DNA of 64,000 bases, taken from NCBI GenBank assembly GCA_029204225.1, contig CM055099.1, positions 56,951,512 to 57,015,511 of the forward strand. The letters are read 5' to 3'. This document shows positions 1 to 12,120 of this stretch, piece by piece. The position numbers and the translations under genes were made by a program. This DNA is from Diphasiastrum complanatum (lineage: Eukaryota; Streptophyta; Lycopodiopsida; Lycopodiales; Lycopodiaceae). Each line of letters opens with the position of its first letter. Position 1 is the first letter of the stretch. The notes under the pieces are model-generated. The model worked only from the letters and a program-made list of their open reading frames with translations, was not told where the DNA came from and made no database searches.

Positions 1-433
1 GGTAGCTCGAGGTAGAACCATATCTATCCACTCCAAAATGACATCTAAAGTGACATCTAGAGTCTATGTGACATTTGTCACTTGTCATGCATGAAATTCT
101 ACCAACTTTTTACAAGTGTACTAGTTCTAACTAGAAATGTGCAAATCATCATGCATGTGTCCATTAAACTTTGTGCATGCCTTGCATGTCACTATGGATC
201 ACCTGCAATTAATGCATGTGAGTCGCCACAAGTTTCTACCAGCATAATCATGCTAATTCTATGTCTACAAACTATATGCAAGTTGCATTTATCAAACTAG
301 ATAATACATAACCATATAGCTCGAGTTCTATGTAGGCCAAACTTGGCATTTTTCATTAATGAGCTACATACTTGCATGGTACAACATTTGTAGCAAGCCA
401 AGAAATCAATATGGATTGTTTTCAATTTTAACA
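1..433 (-). mobile_element. LTR fragment of copia element C family, reverse orientation
   Basis: This stretch is the reverse complement of the first ~435 bases of the LTR at 19034 onward, with few differences. Its 5' end, read on the minus strand, is the TGTTAAAA terminus at 426-433. The other end is cut by the window edge. No polypurine tract lies next to the terminus, so this is a 5' LTR of an element extending to the left, or a solo LTR, rather than a 3' LTR. The short reading frames inside it also occur in the other LTR copy and are not genes. Confidence 0.85.
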
Positions 434-2283
434 TTACATTATGATTTGATGGGAATGGGAGCATATTTTCTTCAGACACGGGTTGGATGTAATGCAAGAT
501 TTTTATTCTGGATAAAGACAATGTTGCTGAAAGATCTAAAGGTTGAATCAATGGCCTTTGGATTCATGTTGTTGAATAATAATGGCTAGCATCACACTAT
601 ATTGTGTGCTGAGCCCATTAATTGATGAAGAAAACCTTGAGATGCTGAAACAAATGAAAAGATCGTAAAGCTAAATCAATGGCTTTATGATACAAAATCA
701 AATGTCAAAGACTATCCCCTCTGTTTGCGGGGAAGCTTGACATTTAAGTGGGGGGGAAACATGATGTGCATTTTTCTGGTCAAAATTTCAAAACTTCAGC
801 AACTATTTGATCTGATTTTCTAGAAGAAAATGTGCTAGATGTATCTCATATGTGCAAAATCTGCTATTATGCCACTTTATATTGATATACGAATGTGGCT
901 ATGTTAAAGAGTAGCTATGAAATTCTATGGCATGTTCAAATGTCATAATCAATTTTCAAATGACAGTTATATCAGACAAATTAGAGCTATTTTTACTATG
1001 TTACTATTTTTAGTAAGTTTGTTAAATAGCAATAAGCTATTTTTAGCAACACTCATAAGTGACTTTGATGGATGATAATATCGACAGTTGCTAAGTAGTT
1101 TTATTAAATGGCAATGTTTTGCCATATTGTAATGATGAAATGTACTTTATATCATGATTAATAAAAGATGCCCAGGTACCTTTAAGGCACTGACTTAAGT
1201 TTCAAGGAAAAGTCCAAAGGCTAAGGGTCCTGCAAACAATGACAAGCAAAGTTCAGTTTAAGACAAAGACAACAAAGCAGCGAAAATACCCTTTTGAAGA
1301 TTAAGGATGTCCTTGAATAATTAGGACCATGACTTTATCATAAAGCTCCAAAAAGATTTCACAAAATAAAATACGTTGGCAAGTTCAAAATCGTTCAAAC
1401 AGTAATATACCACGATCCATCAAAGATTATCGAAGAAAATTTGGAGTTATAGCTCAAATCAAGGATTTAGTAACATTGCTTCACAATTGAAGGGGTTTTG
1501 GATAAAAATCAATGAATCCTTATCGATTGAGGACACTGCAAAATACACCAGTCAAAATAAAATTTTGCAGGTGAAAATGCTTATAAGACATTCACGTGTC
1601 TTGGAAGAAAAGAATAGATGAGGTCAAAACAATGGGAATGACCGAAGTATACTAGGATGATCAATTTCAAAATTATGTTGAGAGGCCAAACGCATATTCA
1701 TGTGATGGTTTTCAAAATGAAACAAATAAATGATGTGAAAGGTACTATAAGCTTATTGAAGGTCAATTTTGAAGAAAATACAGTTCTAAAAGTAGTTGGA
1801 AGAGGTCCTACCATGGACTTTTCGATAATTCAGAGCCCACATATCCTTAATCAACACTTGTCAAATGGACCTGAAACTTTTTATCAGAATGAGTAAAGTC
1901 GAATTCCATGAAATGGATTCAATGGAAAGCCAAAAATGGATGGTGTTTGAAAGTGAGAGGTTGGTACCTGCCTCGTTCTCTCTCTCACGAGGATTGGAAA
2001 AGGAGAAGCATTCATGAATTCATTCGTTGGAGCGTTAGGACAGAGGAGTTTATTGTTTTCTTGGTTATGAGCAGAGATCATTTTGAGTGTTCTGGTGATG
2101 CACAGAGGCAGGTCATCTGATGCATTCTGTCTCTCATTTGTGATGAATAGTACAACGATTCTGGAAGAACATTGTGGATGATTCCATGGTCTCCAAAGAC
2201 CGGCGTTAAATACTGGTGCTATCTACAAATTTATTGATCTTTGGAATATGATCATGTAAAGAAGAAGCATTTCTCAAAATCTT
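434..2283. other. Intergenic, nothing recognised
   Basis: AT-rich sequence. I see no protein similarity, RNA gene or terminal repeats. The short open frames are unremarkable. Confidence 0.6.
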
Positions 2284-2329
2284 TCTCTCTCTCTCTCTCT
2301 CTCACGAGACTCTGTCTGCGCTCTTGCCT

Positions 2330-2632
2330 ACTGAAATCGCTGGTCAGGCTTTAATCTCTGTCTGAAATCGTTGCTCATGCTTTATCCTCTGTCTGAAATC
2401 GCTGGTCATAATCTAATCTTTGTCTGAAATCGCTAGTCAAACTTAATCTCTATCTGAAATCGCTGGTCAGACTTAATCTTTGTTTGAAATTGCTGGTCAT
2501 GATTTATCCTCTGTCTGAAATCGCTGGTCAGACTTAATCTCTGTCTGAAGTCGTTGGTCAGACTTAATCTCTATCTGAAATTGCTGGTCAGGCTTTATCC
2601 TCTGTCTGAAATCGCTGGTCAGAACTTTACTT
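2330..2632. repeat. 30/31-bp minisatellite, about ten units
   Basis: The unit starts at tctgaaatcgctggtca and recurs at about 2331 (partial), 2361, 2392, 2423, 2453, 2483, 2514, 2544, 2574 and 2605. Spacing therefore alternates between 30 and 31 bp. Units differ by point changes and by a variable segment such as gacttaatct or ggctttatcc. A short CT run lies just upstream at 2284-2303. No continuous coding frame runs through it. Confidence 0.9.
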
Positions 2633-2792
2633 CTCTTCTAGTTGCAATGGACAGACTTTTATATCCCTCTCATACAACTTATCTCTCTTCCTATCTCAGA
2701 CAATCGATGTTCTACATCTCACTCTCTTCCTAAAATACATGCTAAACATCTCCCTCTCCACCTTTAAATCATCTTCCTCTCTCCCTTTCTGT

Positions 2793-2798
<6 letters not shown>

Positions 2799-2844
<46 letters not shown>
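2799..2844. repeat. (TC)n microsatellite
   Basis: Uninterrupted 46-bp dinucleotide tract in pyrimidine-rich DNA. It creates artefactual Ser-Leu and Arg-Glu open frames. Confidence 0.95.
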
Positions 2845-2846
<2 letters not shown>

Positions 2847-4848
2847 CCGATCACTCTCTGCCCCTCTGTCTCTGTATCCTTCCTTCCTTCAGCCATCCCC
2901 CCCCCCGTTCTTTTTCTTCTTGCTTCAAAACTTATTGGTAAAATGAAGAAGATGAACCGGTAAAGATATAGATGGAACCGGCATTTTGGCAACCAATTAT
3001 GTAGGCTAATGAAGAAAAATACAGAGTGACTCAAATGTGGAAGACATGACTTTATCTGAAGGACCCTCCTTGAAATTTAAGTCAGAGCATAAGGATCTGA
3101 GGTGAAATCATTTATCTTTTAACTGTATTTTTGGTTCAATCATTTGGTTACGCATATAGACCGGGTTTTTCAGTTATTATGAATACTAAGTATCTGTTTT
3201 TATGAATCGAAAAAAAAAGGGATTTATGTGCTCATATTGAATCTATAACCCATAGTATACAGTAAATGGTATGTTTTTATAGTCTACTAAATTACATATT
3301 TACCTTCTCCTATAAAAACTCCAGAAAAAAAAGAACAATTAGATTCGGTTCTTTATAATGGAATATTATATATGCTTTTCAAGAGTTAAACTTATTAAGG
3401 ATTTTCAAATGGCTATAACTTCTAATCCGTAACTCGGATTTGAATGATCCAAAAAGGTAAATTGATCCTTAAAATTCATAGAATTCATAAAATTGAGAAA
3501 AATGACTTTTAAAAAAGATTTATCATAAATTTCTCAGTTTGAGTGATGTGTAATGCTTAACAAATATACTTAGCATGATAAATCAGCTATTGCTAATCCA
3601 TTTAAAAACATGGAGAAGCTATTGCTCAAAGTGGTTGAAAAACACCATTAGAGCTATATATATATATTATATATTTCCAAAACCACATACATTATCATGA
3701 TAAAACCATTGAAAAAGATGGTCGAGCTTTCGTAGATAAATCATGGCAATTGCATCAAAGATTGAATCAAATTAAGTTTGCTTGATTGGAGAGAATACAA
3801 GAATTAGTAAATGAAAAACATTTCTATCATTGAAAAGAATATTTGAGATGGATTACTTATGAGGTGAATGGGTTTGAACTTAAGTTACCTTCTAGTATAA
3901 TCTATGGCAATATCCGAACTAGAAACCCAATGACTGGCTTCATAATCATACCAAAACCCCGCTATAGTATTATGAACACTATTAAGCAACACACCAAACG
4001 TACCACAGAGAGTATCTCACACAGACTGCGAATAGTGATGGGTCAATTTCAAGATTTCTCACATCAGCTAGCCATCCTATGTGAAGAAGGCCTGGGAAGA
4101 ATTTGGCGAGGTACTGTTGTCGGCCATGACCATGGACTTGGATTACTCTGAAATAAAAGTGCTCGTGTCCAATATTTTAGTTGGCTACAACAAACAAGTG
4201 CAACAAGTTCTTCTAGTCACTCTATATAAGTATGTCAAAATGAAGACATCAAGTAAGTATTGCATTTCGCAAGTTGTTTATACTAGAATCTACTAGCTTT
4301 GTGTCTACATGCTTTCTAATTGTTTTGCAGCCAATTTCTCTATCATTTTTGGCGCTGCTGGACAACAAGTTAAATGATTTCTAAACCTCTTGGAAAGTGC
4401 AAATTTTGATCTATTTGCTTGTGGGAGTCTACCTATTGAAGTATCTACTCTTTGCTATTGATTGGTGGATGTTTACAAGGGCATGGAAGTAAATTTCAGC
4501 AAGCAAAATCTTTCTTTTGCTTGTTGCCCTATCATCTTTTACATCTACTTTCATGTCTAATTGATTTCAGATTGACAACAAAACCTCATAGATAGATTTT
4601 AGCAAGTTTTCATCATATACATATTTCATCAGGGAAGTATGTTGCTTGTAAACATCTATACTTTGTGCTTTTAAAGGTGCAAGGATTGGATATGAATGAG
4701 AACATGTTCATTCATCAACCAGTACTAACCACACAAGAACTTTTCCATGTCTTAGCATCCCCTAATTATACTTAGATTTTGAAACCTACAAGGAGATATG
4801 TTCTAGCTTAATGTTTTGTATCTGAATATGTTTCAGAACATACTTATG
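2845..4848. other. Intergenic, nothing recognised
   Basis: No coding region or structured repeat that I can support. There are short open frames near 3843-4296 without a recognisable domain, and a TA-rich run near 3655-3680. It ends where the truncated copia element A begins. Confidence 0.55.
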
Positions 4849-6418
4849 GATCTTCTATCCATCTTGTCACCTGCAAAACTTGAGTCCAAGTATGCTCTTA
4901 AGCAAATATTAGTCCTTTCATAAGCTATGCCAAAGTCTTTTGTAATCGAGATGTACCTTAACACCCTTTTTGCACTTTTCCAATGACACATTAGTGGACT
5001 TTGCATGTATTGACTCAATTTGCCAACACAAAAACTAAGATCTGGTCTAGTGATGGTTAAGTATACCGAAGAACCAATAAGCATTCTTTAGGTAGTGATG
5101 TCCTCAAAGCATGCTTTATCACTTTCCTTAGAACCTTTTACACTTAGTTCCGTGGGAGTTTCAACTCCTTTACAATCAATCATGCCAAACTTTGCTAAGA
5201 TTCATCTAGCATACTCAGATTGACATATGAAGGTAAAATCATTACTTCTAGTGACTTCTATTCCAAGTATAACTTTTAGAAGTCCTAGATCTACCATCTT
5301 AAATTCACTAGACAAGGAAATTTTTACATCTAAGATGCCTTCTAGATCATTTCCTGTGAGTATAATGTCATCAATATATAAAACTCAAAACATTTGTAGT
5401 ACAATGATGGTTCGTAAGAACTTACAAAAAATCCAATGGCTATAAGATAGTAATGCAAGCAAGAGTACCATGCTCTTGGTGCTTGCTTGAGTCCATAAAG
5501 ACTCTTCTTCAAAAAGACACACCTTTTCTTCTTCTCCATCTTTGATGAAGCCCTCAAATTGGCACATGTAAATTTCCTCTTTCAAGAATCCATTCAAGAA
5601 AGCATTTGTCACATCAAGTTTTAAGAGCTCCCATTTTAAAGAGTTAGCAAGACATATGATTAATCTAATGGTTACAAGCTTTGCAATAAGTGCAAAGGTT
5701 TCATCATAATCTATGCCTTTGACTTGCAAAAAACCTTTTTCTACAAGTCTAACTTTATACTTATGAATGGAACCATCTCGATTATATTTAAATCTATATA
5801 TCCATTTACAAGTAAGAGGCTTCTTTCCATAAGGTATATCAACAAGCTTCGAAGTTTGATTTTCTAACAAGACATTAAACTCTACTTGCATAGCTTTCCT
5901 CCAATTTTGAGACTTATTTGCTTCCTCAAAACTAGTTGGTTCTTCAAGCATAGTAGTCAAGAAAGTATAAGAGTTGAGTAGTTGAGAATCTTCCCTTTGC
6001 TCCCCTTTGTCACTATAAGTGAGCCTTGATGGCTCAATCCTTGTCCTTGTTGATCTTCTTGGCACCCTTGGACTTGGAGTAGATTCCACTTGGTCTTCAT
6101 CTTCATGAAACTCCTCCTCGGCCATAGCATGATCTTTGGCAAGTTGAGTGTTATTGGAAGTCACCTTTCCTTTGGCTTGGAGAGATTCATCAAAAAGTAC
6201 ATCTCTACTTACAACAACTTTCTTGGTAATAGGATCAAATATCCTATAAGCTTTACTAGTTTCACTATAACCAACAAAGATGCCTTTGAATGAAGTGGCA
6301 TCTTCCTTTTTCCTTGTTTCTAAAGGAATATGTACATAACAAGTACATCCAAAAACTTTCAGTTCACTAAGATTTGGCTTTTTTCCATACAATACTCCAT
6401 AAGGTGTAAGTCCTTTAA
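4849..6418 (-). pseudogene. Copia element A, 3' part: integrase C-terminus, RT, start of RNase H
   Basis: Read on the minus strand, this holds the integrase C-terminal region (KVFGCTCYV, IFVGYSETSKAYRIFDP), an acidic linker, the RT (KPLTCKWIYRFKYNRDGSI, LDVTNAFLNG, SLYGLKQAPRAWYS) and the RT-RNase H connection (SVYLTITRPDLSFCVGKLSQ). A frameshift near 5500 splits the RT. The frame is lost again where the YVDD box should be, and a stop lies near 5220. Homology stops at about 4850 inside RNase H, with no 3' LTR. The upstream part of the same polyprotein lies at 12395-13222, displaced by element B. It is a dead copy. Confidence 0.9.
6414..6418. repeat. Target site duplication of element B, left (TTTAA)
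   Basis: TTTAA directly precedes the left LTR of element B and recurs at 12395-12399 after the right LTR. Removing the element and one TTTAA rejoins the integrase frame of element A as NSAIKGLTPYG. Confidence 0.85.
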
Positions 6419-6692
6419 CTTAGAATTTGCTTTGCACAGGAACACAAATCATGCTACACAGCAACACAGACAGAAAACACTCTCCACAGCAAGCTCACAT
6501 AGCAACTGCATTTCTCAAAATGAAATTACACTGTACATACAGTTGTTCACTCAGGCAACCCATGCATGACCTAGGTTGCCGTTGGCGGGACACGTGTCCC
6601 ATCGACTTGCCTCTTGGCGAGGCCAACTGATCCTTATCCACTGATAGGACCCACAGTACAGTAACACAGTAATTCTACTTTAATTCTAACTC
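6419..6692 (-). mobile_element. 3' LTR of nested copia element B (274 bp)
   Basis: It matches 12121-12394 over the same 274-bp length with about 20 substitutions by my count (about 93% identity). On the minus strand it starts GAGTTAGAATT and ends AATTCTAAG, giving an inverted TTAGAATT/AATTCTAA pair in place of the usual TG...CA ends. A purine-rich stretch (AAGGGAGA) lies just upstream on the minus strand and is the likely polypurine tract. Confidence 0.9.
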
Positions 6693-6749
6693 TCTCCCTT
6701 AAAGTAGAGTCTACTTTTTATACAGTCATATACATAGCTTTAAAGTCAA

Positions 6750-7462
6750 CAAACTTTAAGTACAGAAAGCTTTGATCTAGACTTATCAAACTTTTCTCCA
6801 ATACGTGGCTTAGTGAAAATATCAGCTAGTTGTTCTTCTATGCTACAATGAACAACATGAATTTCACGACTCAGCTGCCTCTCACGTATGAAGTGATACT
6901 GAATCTCAATGTGTTTAGTTCTCTCATGGAAGACTGGATTCTTTGCTAGCTAAATGCCACTCTGACTGTCGCTATGTAAAGTCGTGTGATTTTTCTGTCT
7001 CGTGCCAATTTCTTCCAAGATTTGTCTCAACCATATAGCTTCCTGTGCTACACTACACATTGCCTTATACTCTGTTTCTGTGGTGGAAAGAGCAATTGTA
7101 CTTTGCTTCTTACTAGACCAGGAAAAGCAACTACCACAAAATTGGAATACATACCCTGTGGTGGATCTACGATCATCATAGTCACCTCCCCAATCCGCAT
7201 CCACATAGCCACACAACTCAAGTAAACCATCATGCTTCCTGTAAATCAAGCCATACTCTGAAGTGCCTTTCACATAACGCAAAATGCGTCTAGCTGCCTT
7301 CCAATGCGTTTCCGTAGGTGCTTCCATAAACTGACTTACAATGCCAACAACATAGCATATATCTGGTCTAGTCGTGGTAAGGTAAATCAAGCTCCCTACT
7401 ATACAACGTAGCATCAAATGACTGTGACTCATCAAGCTTAGAAAACTTTTTACCTGGTTCAA
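6750..7462 (-). pseudogene. Element B RNase H
   Basis: RNase H degrades the RNA strand during reverse transcription. Visible motifs are GSLIYLTTTRPDICY, VDADWGGDYDDRRSTTGY, ALSTTETEYKA, the LHSDSQSGI block, then FHERTKHIEIQYHFIRE and ADIFTKP, which is the full length of the copia domain. A stop codon follows SQSGI at about 6950, but the frame continues to about 6750. A frame break separates it from the RT around 7465. Confidence 0.9.
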
Positions 7463-7471
7463 TAGGAGTGT

Positions 7472-8383
7472 TTACTCCTGCAACCTAAACCTGTGCAGCA
7501 CCTCTTTGACATACTTCACCTGTGTTAAACCCACTTCATGTCCTTTTTGCCACACTTCTACTCCAAGGTAGTAATGCATCAGGCTGAGATCTGTCATCTC
7601 GAATTGTTCCATGAGGTCTTTCTTGATCATGTCCTTCATCTCTTGATTATTTCCCGTAATAATCAAGTCATCAACATAAAGAGCAATCAAAGCAACCATA
7701 CCATCAAAGCACAAGACATATAGATTTGGATCAGAATGTGTTCTCACCATCTCCTTTGAACGAAAGTAGGCATCAATCCTGCTATACCACGCACTTGGTG
7801 CTTGTTTAAGACCATAAGGCGCCTTCAAGCGACATACTTTATTTTCCTGTCCCTTCGTTACAAAGCCTTCAAGTTGATCCATAAACACTTCTTCTTCTAA
7901 CTCACCATTTAGAAAAGCAGATTTCACATCCATCTGATGCAAAGACCAACCAAAATGTGAAGCTAAAGCAATAAGTAGACATAGAGTATTCCACTTACAA
8001 ACTGGTGCAAAGGTCTCCATATAGTCGATGCCTTTATTTTGTGCGTACCCTTTGATCACCAATCTTGCTTTGTGCTTTGCTATACTTCCATTTGCATGGT
8101 ACTTAGTCCTGTATACCCATTTGCAACCAATGGGTTTCTTGCCAACTGGTGGTTCTACTAAGTCCCATGTGCTATGTTTAGCAATTGACTCCATGGCCTT
8201 GACCCAAATGTCATCATCCTTCGCTTCACCATAAGCCGAAGGTTCTTTGCGTTGAATAATGCTAGATAAGAGAGCATAATTTGCTTCATACCTTTCAGGT
8301 AGTGTCTTCTCTCTTGTTGATCTTCGTAGCTCTCCCTGGCTAGATGATCCTGGAAAGTCATCTATGTCGCGACTCTCCAACAA
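7472..8383 (-). pseudogene. Element B reverse transcriptase
   Basis: A 303-codon open frame of the copia RVT_2 type: GCKWVYRTKYHANGSI, KARLVIKGYAQ, MDVKSAFLNGELEEEVFMDQ, YGLKQAPSAWYSRID and the catalytic YVDDLIITGNN. The RT core itself is unbroken and retains its catalytic aspartates. Inactivation lies in flanking stops and frameshifts, so this is part of a broken polyprotein rather than a separate gene. Confidence 0.93.
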
Positions 8384-8520
8384 TTAGTCAGAAAACTTAG
8401 GGAAATTCCTGTCAGGTGATCGGCTTCCTGGTGAAAATGTATCCCACGGTACATCCTTCTCCTTGCGTTTGTCACCTGCAACTTCAATTCTTCTTGCACC
8501 AAAAGGTTTGTCCTTACCTC

Positions 8521-9441
8521 TCAAACATGTCTCTTGAGGTTGAGTAGTAGTTCTTGAGATGTATCCTCATGTTCATCACTCGGAAGGTCAATGAATGGAT
8601 CATCATCAGGTGGTATCCTCACTATACCATCTTTCCCAGTGGATGTGTCTATCTTCTCAGCATTCTCGTCTTCATACATCTTGGATTCATCAAAGATAAC
8701 ATCACGGCTTATATGGATTTTGTTTTCCACTGGATCAAAACATCTATAGCCCTTCACACGATCATCATATCCTAGGAATATGCACTTGATAGCTTTTACA
8801 TCAAGTTTACGTCTCTCTTCCTTAGGAATGTGTACAAAGGCCTTACATCCAAAGATTCACAAGTGGTTCACCTTTGGCTTCTTCTTCGTGAATGCTTCCT
8901 CAGGTGTTATCTTTGGTATGGCAATGGTAGGACTTCTATTTGGAAGATAGACTGCCGTGCTACATGCTTCTGACCAAAAATCTTTTGGTAGTTTCATCTC
9001 AGCTAGCATAGATCTGGCACTTTCCACAATTGTACGATTCTTGCGCTCAGCTACACCATTGAGAGCAGGAGTATGAGCTTGCATAAATTGTCTTTTAATC
9101 CCACATTGATCACAAAGATCATTGAAGTCATTAGACTTGTACTCACCTCCACTATCTAATCTTACGACTTTGATCTTCCTACCTGTCTGATTTTTTACCA
9201 ATGCTTTGAAGCTCTTGAAGTTATCAAATGCATCTGATTTCTTCTTCAAGAAGTAGATCCATGTCTTACGTGACATATCATCAATAAAGGTCATGAAATA
9301 GAAGGCTTTACCTAAGGACATGGTCTTCATAGGCCCGCATAAGTCTGTGTGGATTAAATTCAGGATGTTCTTTGCTCTTGCAACAATCCCTTTATTGAAC
9401 TTCTCTCGATGATGCTTCCCATATACACAGGATTTGCACAT
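8521..9441 (-). pseudogene. Element B integrase
   Basis: The core of the integrase (rve) spans 9441-8857. The DDE residues are present in HTDLCGPM, RLDSGGEYKS and GVAERKNRTI. The domain is followed by LPNRSPTIAIPKITPEEAF. The C-terminal piece continues in another frame at 8757-8521 (YRCFDPVENKIHISRDVIFDE) after a break near 8850. Insertion of the DNA copy would have required the intact polyprotein. Confidence 0.92.
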
Positions 9442-9471
9442 CGATTACAAGAGATCTTCTATGGTAAGCAA

Positions 9472-9963
9472 TCATGTTACCATCTCTAATTTTCTCATCA
9501 AACTGAGGCTTCTCAAGTTCAAGTGACCAAGCCTCTTATGCCACGACTCAGTTTGCGATGGAATGGACGATACAAGTCTATGTTGCCCCTTAATTGTAGC
9601 ATTCAATCTGTACAATTTTGTATTGGGCTCTCTTACTCCATCTGCAATAACTTTGAGCTTTTGGTTTGCATCCTTCACAAAGCAACGATCATGGGCGAAT
9701 TCTACTTTCAACTTTTGATCAGTAATGACTCCAACAGAAAGTAGTTTTTTCTTCAAACCTGGTACATAAAGCACCTCCCTGATCATCCTACTTTTGCCAT
9801 CAGGTAGTTGGATTGAAACGGTGCCTACCCCCTTGATCTTGCACACCTCAGATGTTCCATTATCCAATATCTTCAAAGTACTGAACCAATTCTTGTTACC
9901 TGTCATGTGTCTTGTGGCTCCCGAGTCAATATACCATGCTTGATCATCTTGATTAGATGACAA
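9472..9963 (-). pseudogene. Element B protease and GAG-pre-integrase segment
   Basis: The aspartic protease signature WYIDSGATRHMTG is intact, followed by VLYVPGLKKKLLSVGVI and the zinc-binding ESWHKRLGHLN motif. The frame is open for 163 codons and ends at a stop near 9472. A few codons later the integrase frame begins with CKSCVYGKHHREKF. Confidence 0.92.
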
Positions 9964-10833
9964 TGCAAATATGAAGATGCTAGAGTCTTCAATCTCACCC
10001 TCATTGGCAAGGTTACCTGCTTGTTTTGGTTTTCCCTTGCCTTGTTCTGCCAGGAATTTGCGACATTCACTCTTCCAATGTCCCTTTTTACCACAATGGA
10101 AGCACTTGTCTTTCTTCTTAGTTTTACTGGAAGATCCCTCATCCTCCTGAGACTTGGCAAATTGTTATTTATACTTCTTCTTGCCCTTGTCCTTGCCTTG
10201 CTTTTGGTGTGTTGCAAGTGCCTGATCGTCAGTATTTTGACGTCTAGCCTTCACCATTTCTCACCGTTGTTCTTCCTGCATCAAGATTCATGTGAGTTCG
10301 TCAAAGGTTGGCAATCTTTCTCTTGATGTTATTCCACTCACAAACATCTGATAGGGTTCTACAATGTCGCACAATGCATTGTGCACCAGCTCCACATCAC
10401 GTATGCGCTCACCAATAGAATGCAGTTCATCTCTCATTGTCTTGATTCTGGTCATGTACGTCTGAATGTGCTCTCCTTGCTCCATGCGAGCACTATTCAA
10501 CTTTGACTTCAGAAACATGATTCTTGATGGATTTGACGTCTCGAAACGTTCCTTTAGCACATCCCATGCCTGTTTGGGCTTAACAACATCACAAATGTGG
10601 GTAATGATGTGATCCTTCACTGACAAGTTAATGAAGGTCAAAGCTTTCCTCATCTTTTTGTCAAACACTTTGAAATCTATTTTATTTGGCGGCCTTCTCT
10701 CATCACCTGTGACGACTTCCCACACGTCTTTCTCCATCAGTATGTTTTTTATTTTGAATTTCCACACTGCATATTTAGAAATCCCGTCCAATTTGCTACT
10801 TTCACTCAAAATGGACTCTCCCATGTTTGCCAT
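9964..10833 (-). pseudogene. Element B gag with zinc knuckle
   Basis: ATG at 10833 opens a 181-codon gag frame (SKLDGISKYAVWKFKIKNIL, TYMTRIKTMRDELHSIGE) that fits the copia UBN2/retrotran_gag family. A frameshift near 10290 separates it from a basic region holding a complete CCHC knuckle, CFHCGKKGHWKSEC, at about 10105-10064. The reading then runs in frame toward the protease. Gag forms the virus-like particle and binds template RNA. Confidence 0.88.
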
Positions 10834-12107
10834 TGCAAAACTGAAAACTTCTGCCGTAGGCTAAAAACAGTATGCCGAGGCCAACAGTGATGTCAAAAGT
10901 TGAAAATAACGACCTGCACTTTTTCCCTTACTAGGCCACTTGTCACTTTTCCACTAATTTGAAAGCCAAATCGACGTTGCCTTCGTCAACTCCCAACAAC
11001 GTGCCCAGTGGAATGATGAAATCACTTCTGGCGTACTCGAACACTTTCTCCACTGCAATCACTCTGTTTTACCTTACTTGCAAGTACAGTCCGAGTTCCC
11101 TTCGTTTGGAGGTTATAGCCTTTCGTTTGGGTCAAAACGGGCAAAGGACCCAAAAATAGGCACTTTTCTAGTTTTTGAACTGTTTCTTCACCTTGAAGAA
11201 ACTTCACTCTTCACTTGTGAAGGGGCCCAGCTCCAATTTTAGTATGAAAATTTTTAATGAAGTTTAAGACTAAAATGCACTTCACTTCTTCAGGGCCCTC
11301 TTCAACAACCCTTCAGACTCCATCCAATGGTTGAATCTGATTCAACTATGGATATCCCTTCTGGGTAGCACAATCTGAGCCGTCGATCTTGTAACTCCTC
11401 TATCCAACAGATCTGAACACTTATGTGCACCAATGGAGAGTCTTGTAGACATTGTCCACTTCGAAATGCTACACTCTTATCCTGGTTCCACGCGTGAACA
11501 GCCCGTGACCTCCCTGTCTGCGGCTGCGCCTGCCCACACTCAAATTTTCTTGATCCAACTCGCCTGTGGATCGATTTGAGCATGATCTGAGGCCTGGAGC
11601 AGGGTCGCCAAGTCTATAGAGTGTTCACTCAAGAAATTCCGTGGAGAAACGGTGATTTTAGCTCAACTTGACAAAGTGGCTTTTTTCACCTTTTTACCGC
11701 AAATCTGCTAGGTTAAGTATCTAGAGACAAATCTCTTATATAAATCTCAGAATATCTCCATGGTTGGTTGACAATGTGATTAGCTTCCTTCCTGTCCTTA
11801 CGACATCCAAAACGGTGCACAAACAGCGAAGAAATCACCAGTTATGTATAAAAATCGTAATCCCAAACCCGGTTTCAATTTTCAGCTGGCTTCAAAATTG
11901 TCAATTTTCACCAAATTTTTCCTTGTCTGATGCTTTGCACAGGCTAATAATCCCTCTACTGAGCTCAGAAAGCCTCTATAAACTGGAAACCGTGCACCAG
12001 TTCTTCTCTTTCCGTCTTCAACCCGCCATAAACCCCGAACTCTCAGAAGACAGTTCTCCCGAAGCTCTCTCCAACGATGATGATGTATTGTGTACACTCC
12101 CTGTACG
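10834..12107 (-). other. Element B leader, unusually long (about 1.27 kb)
   Basis: This is non-coding sequence between the primer-binding site and the gag ATG. Copia leaders are usually much shorter. No conserved domain is visible in its short open frames, so it may include captured sequence or an insertion. Confidence 0.6.
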
Positions 12108-12119
12108 GCTCTGATACCA
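12108..12119 (-). other. Primer-binding site of element B
   Basis: On the minus strand TGGTATCAGAGC follows the end of the 5' LTR after one base. It is complementary to the 3' end of initiator methionine tRNA, the standard primer of plant copia elements. Confidence 0.9.
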
Positions 12120-12120
12120 A

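Noticed and set aside
82-300. 72-codon ORF also found at 19164-19385 on the other strand
   Set aside because: It is shared only because both lie in copies of the same LTR, and there is no sign of coding constraint.
2330-2632. Possible CRISPR-like array
   Set aside because: The array is a head-to-tail minisatellite without unique spacers, in eukaryotic DNA.
3843-4296. Two overlapping ORFs before element A
   Set aside because: No domain, no splice context and no homologous copy in the window.
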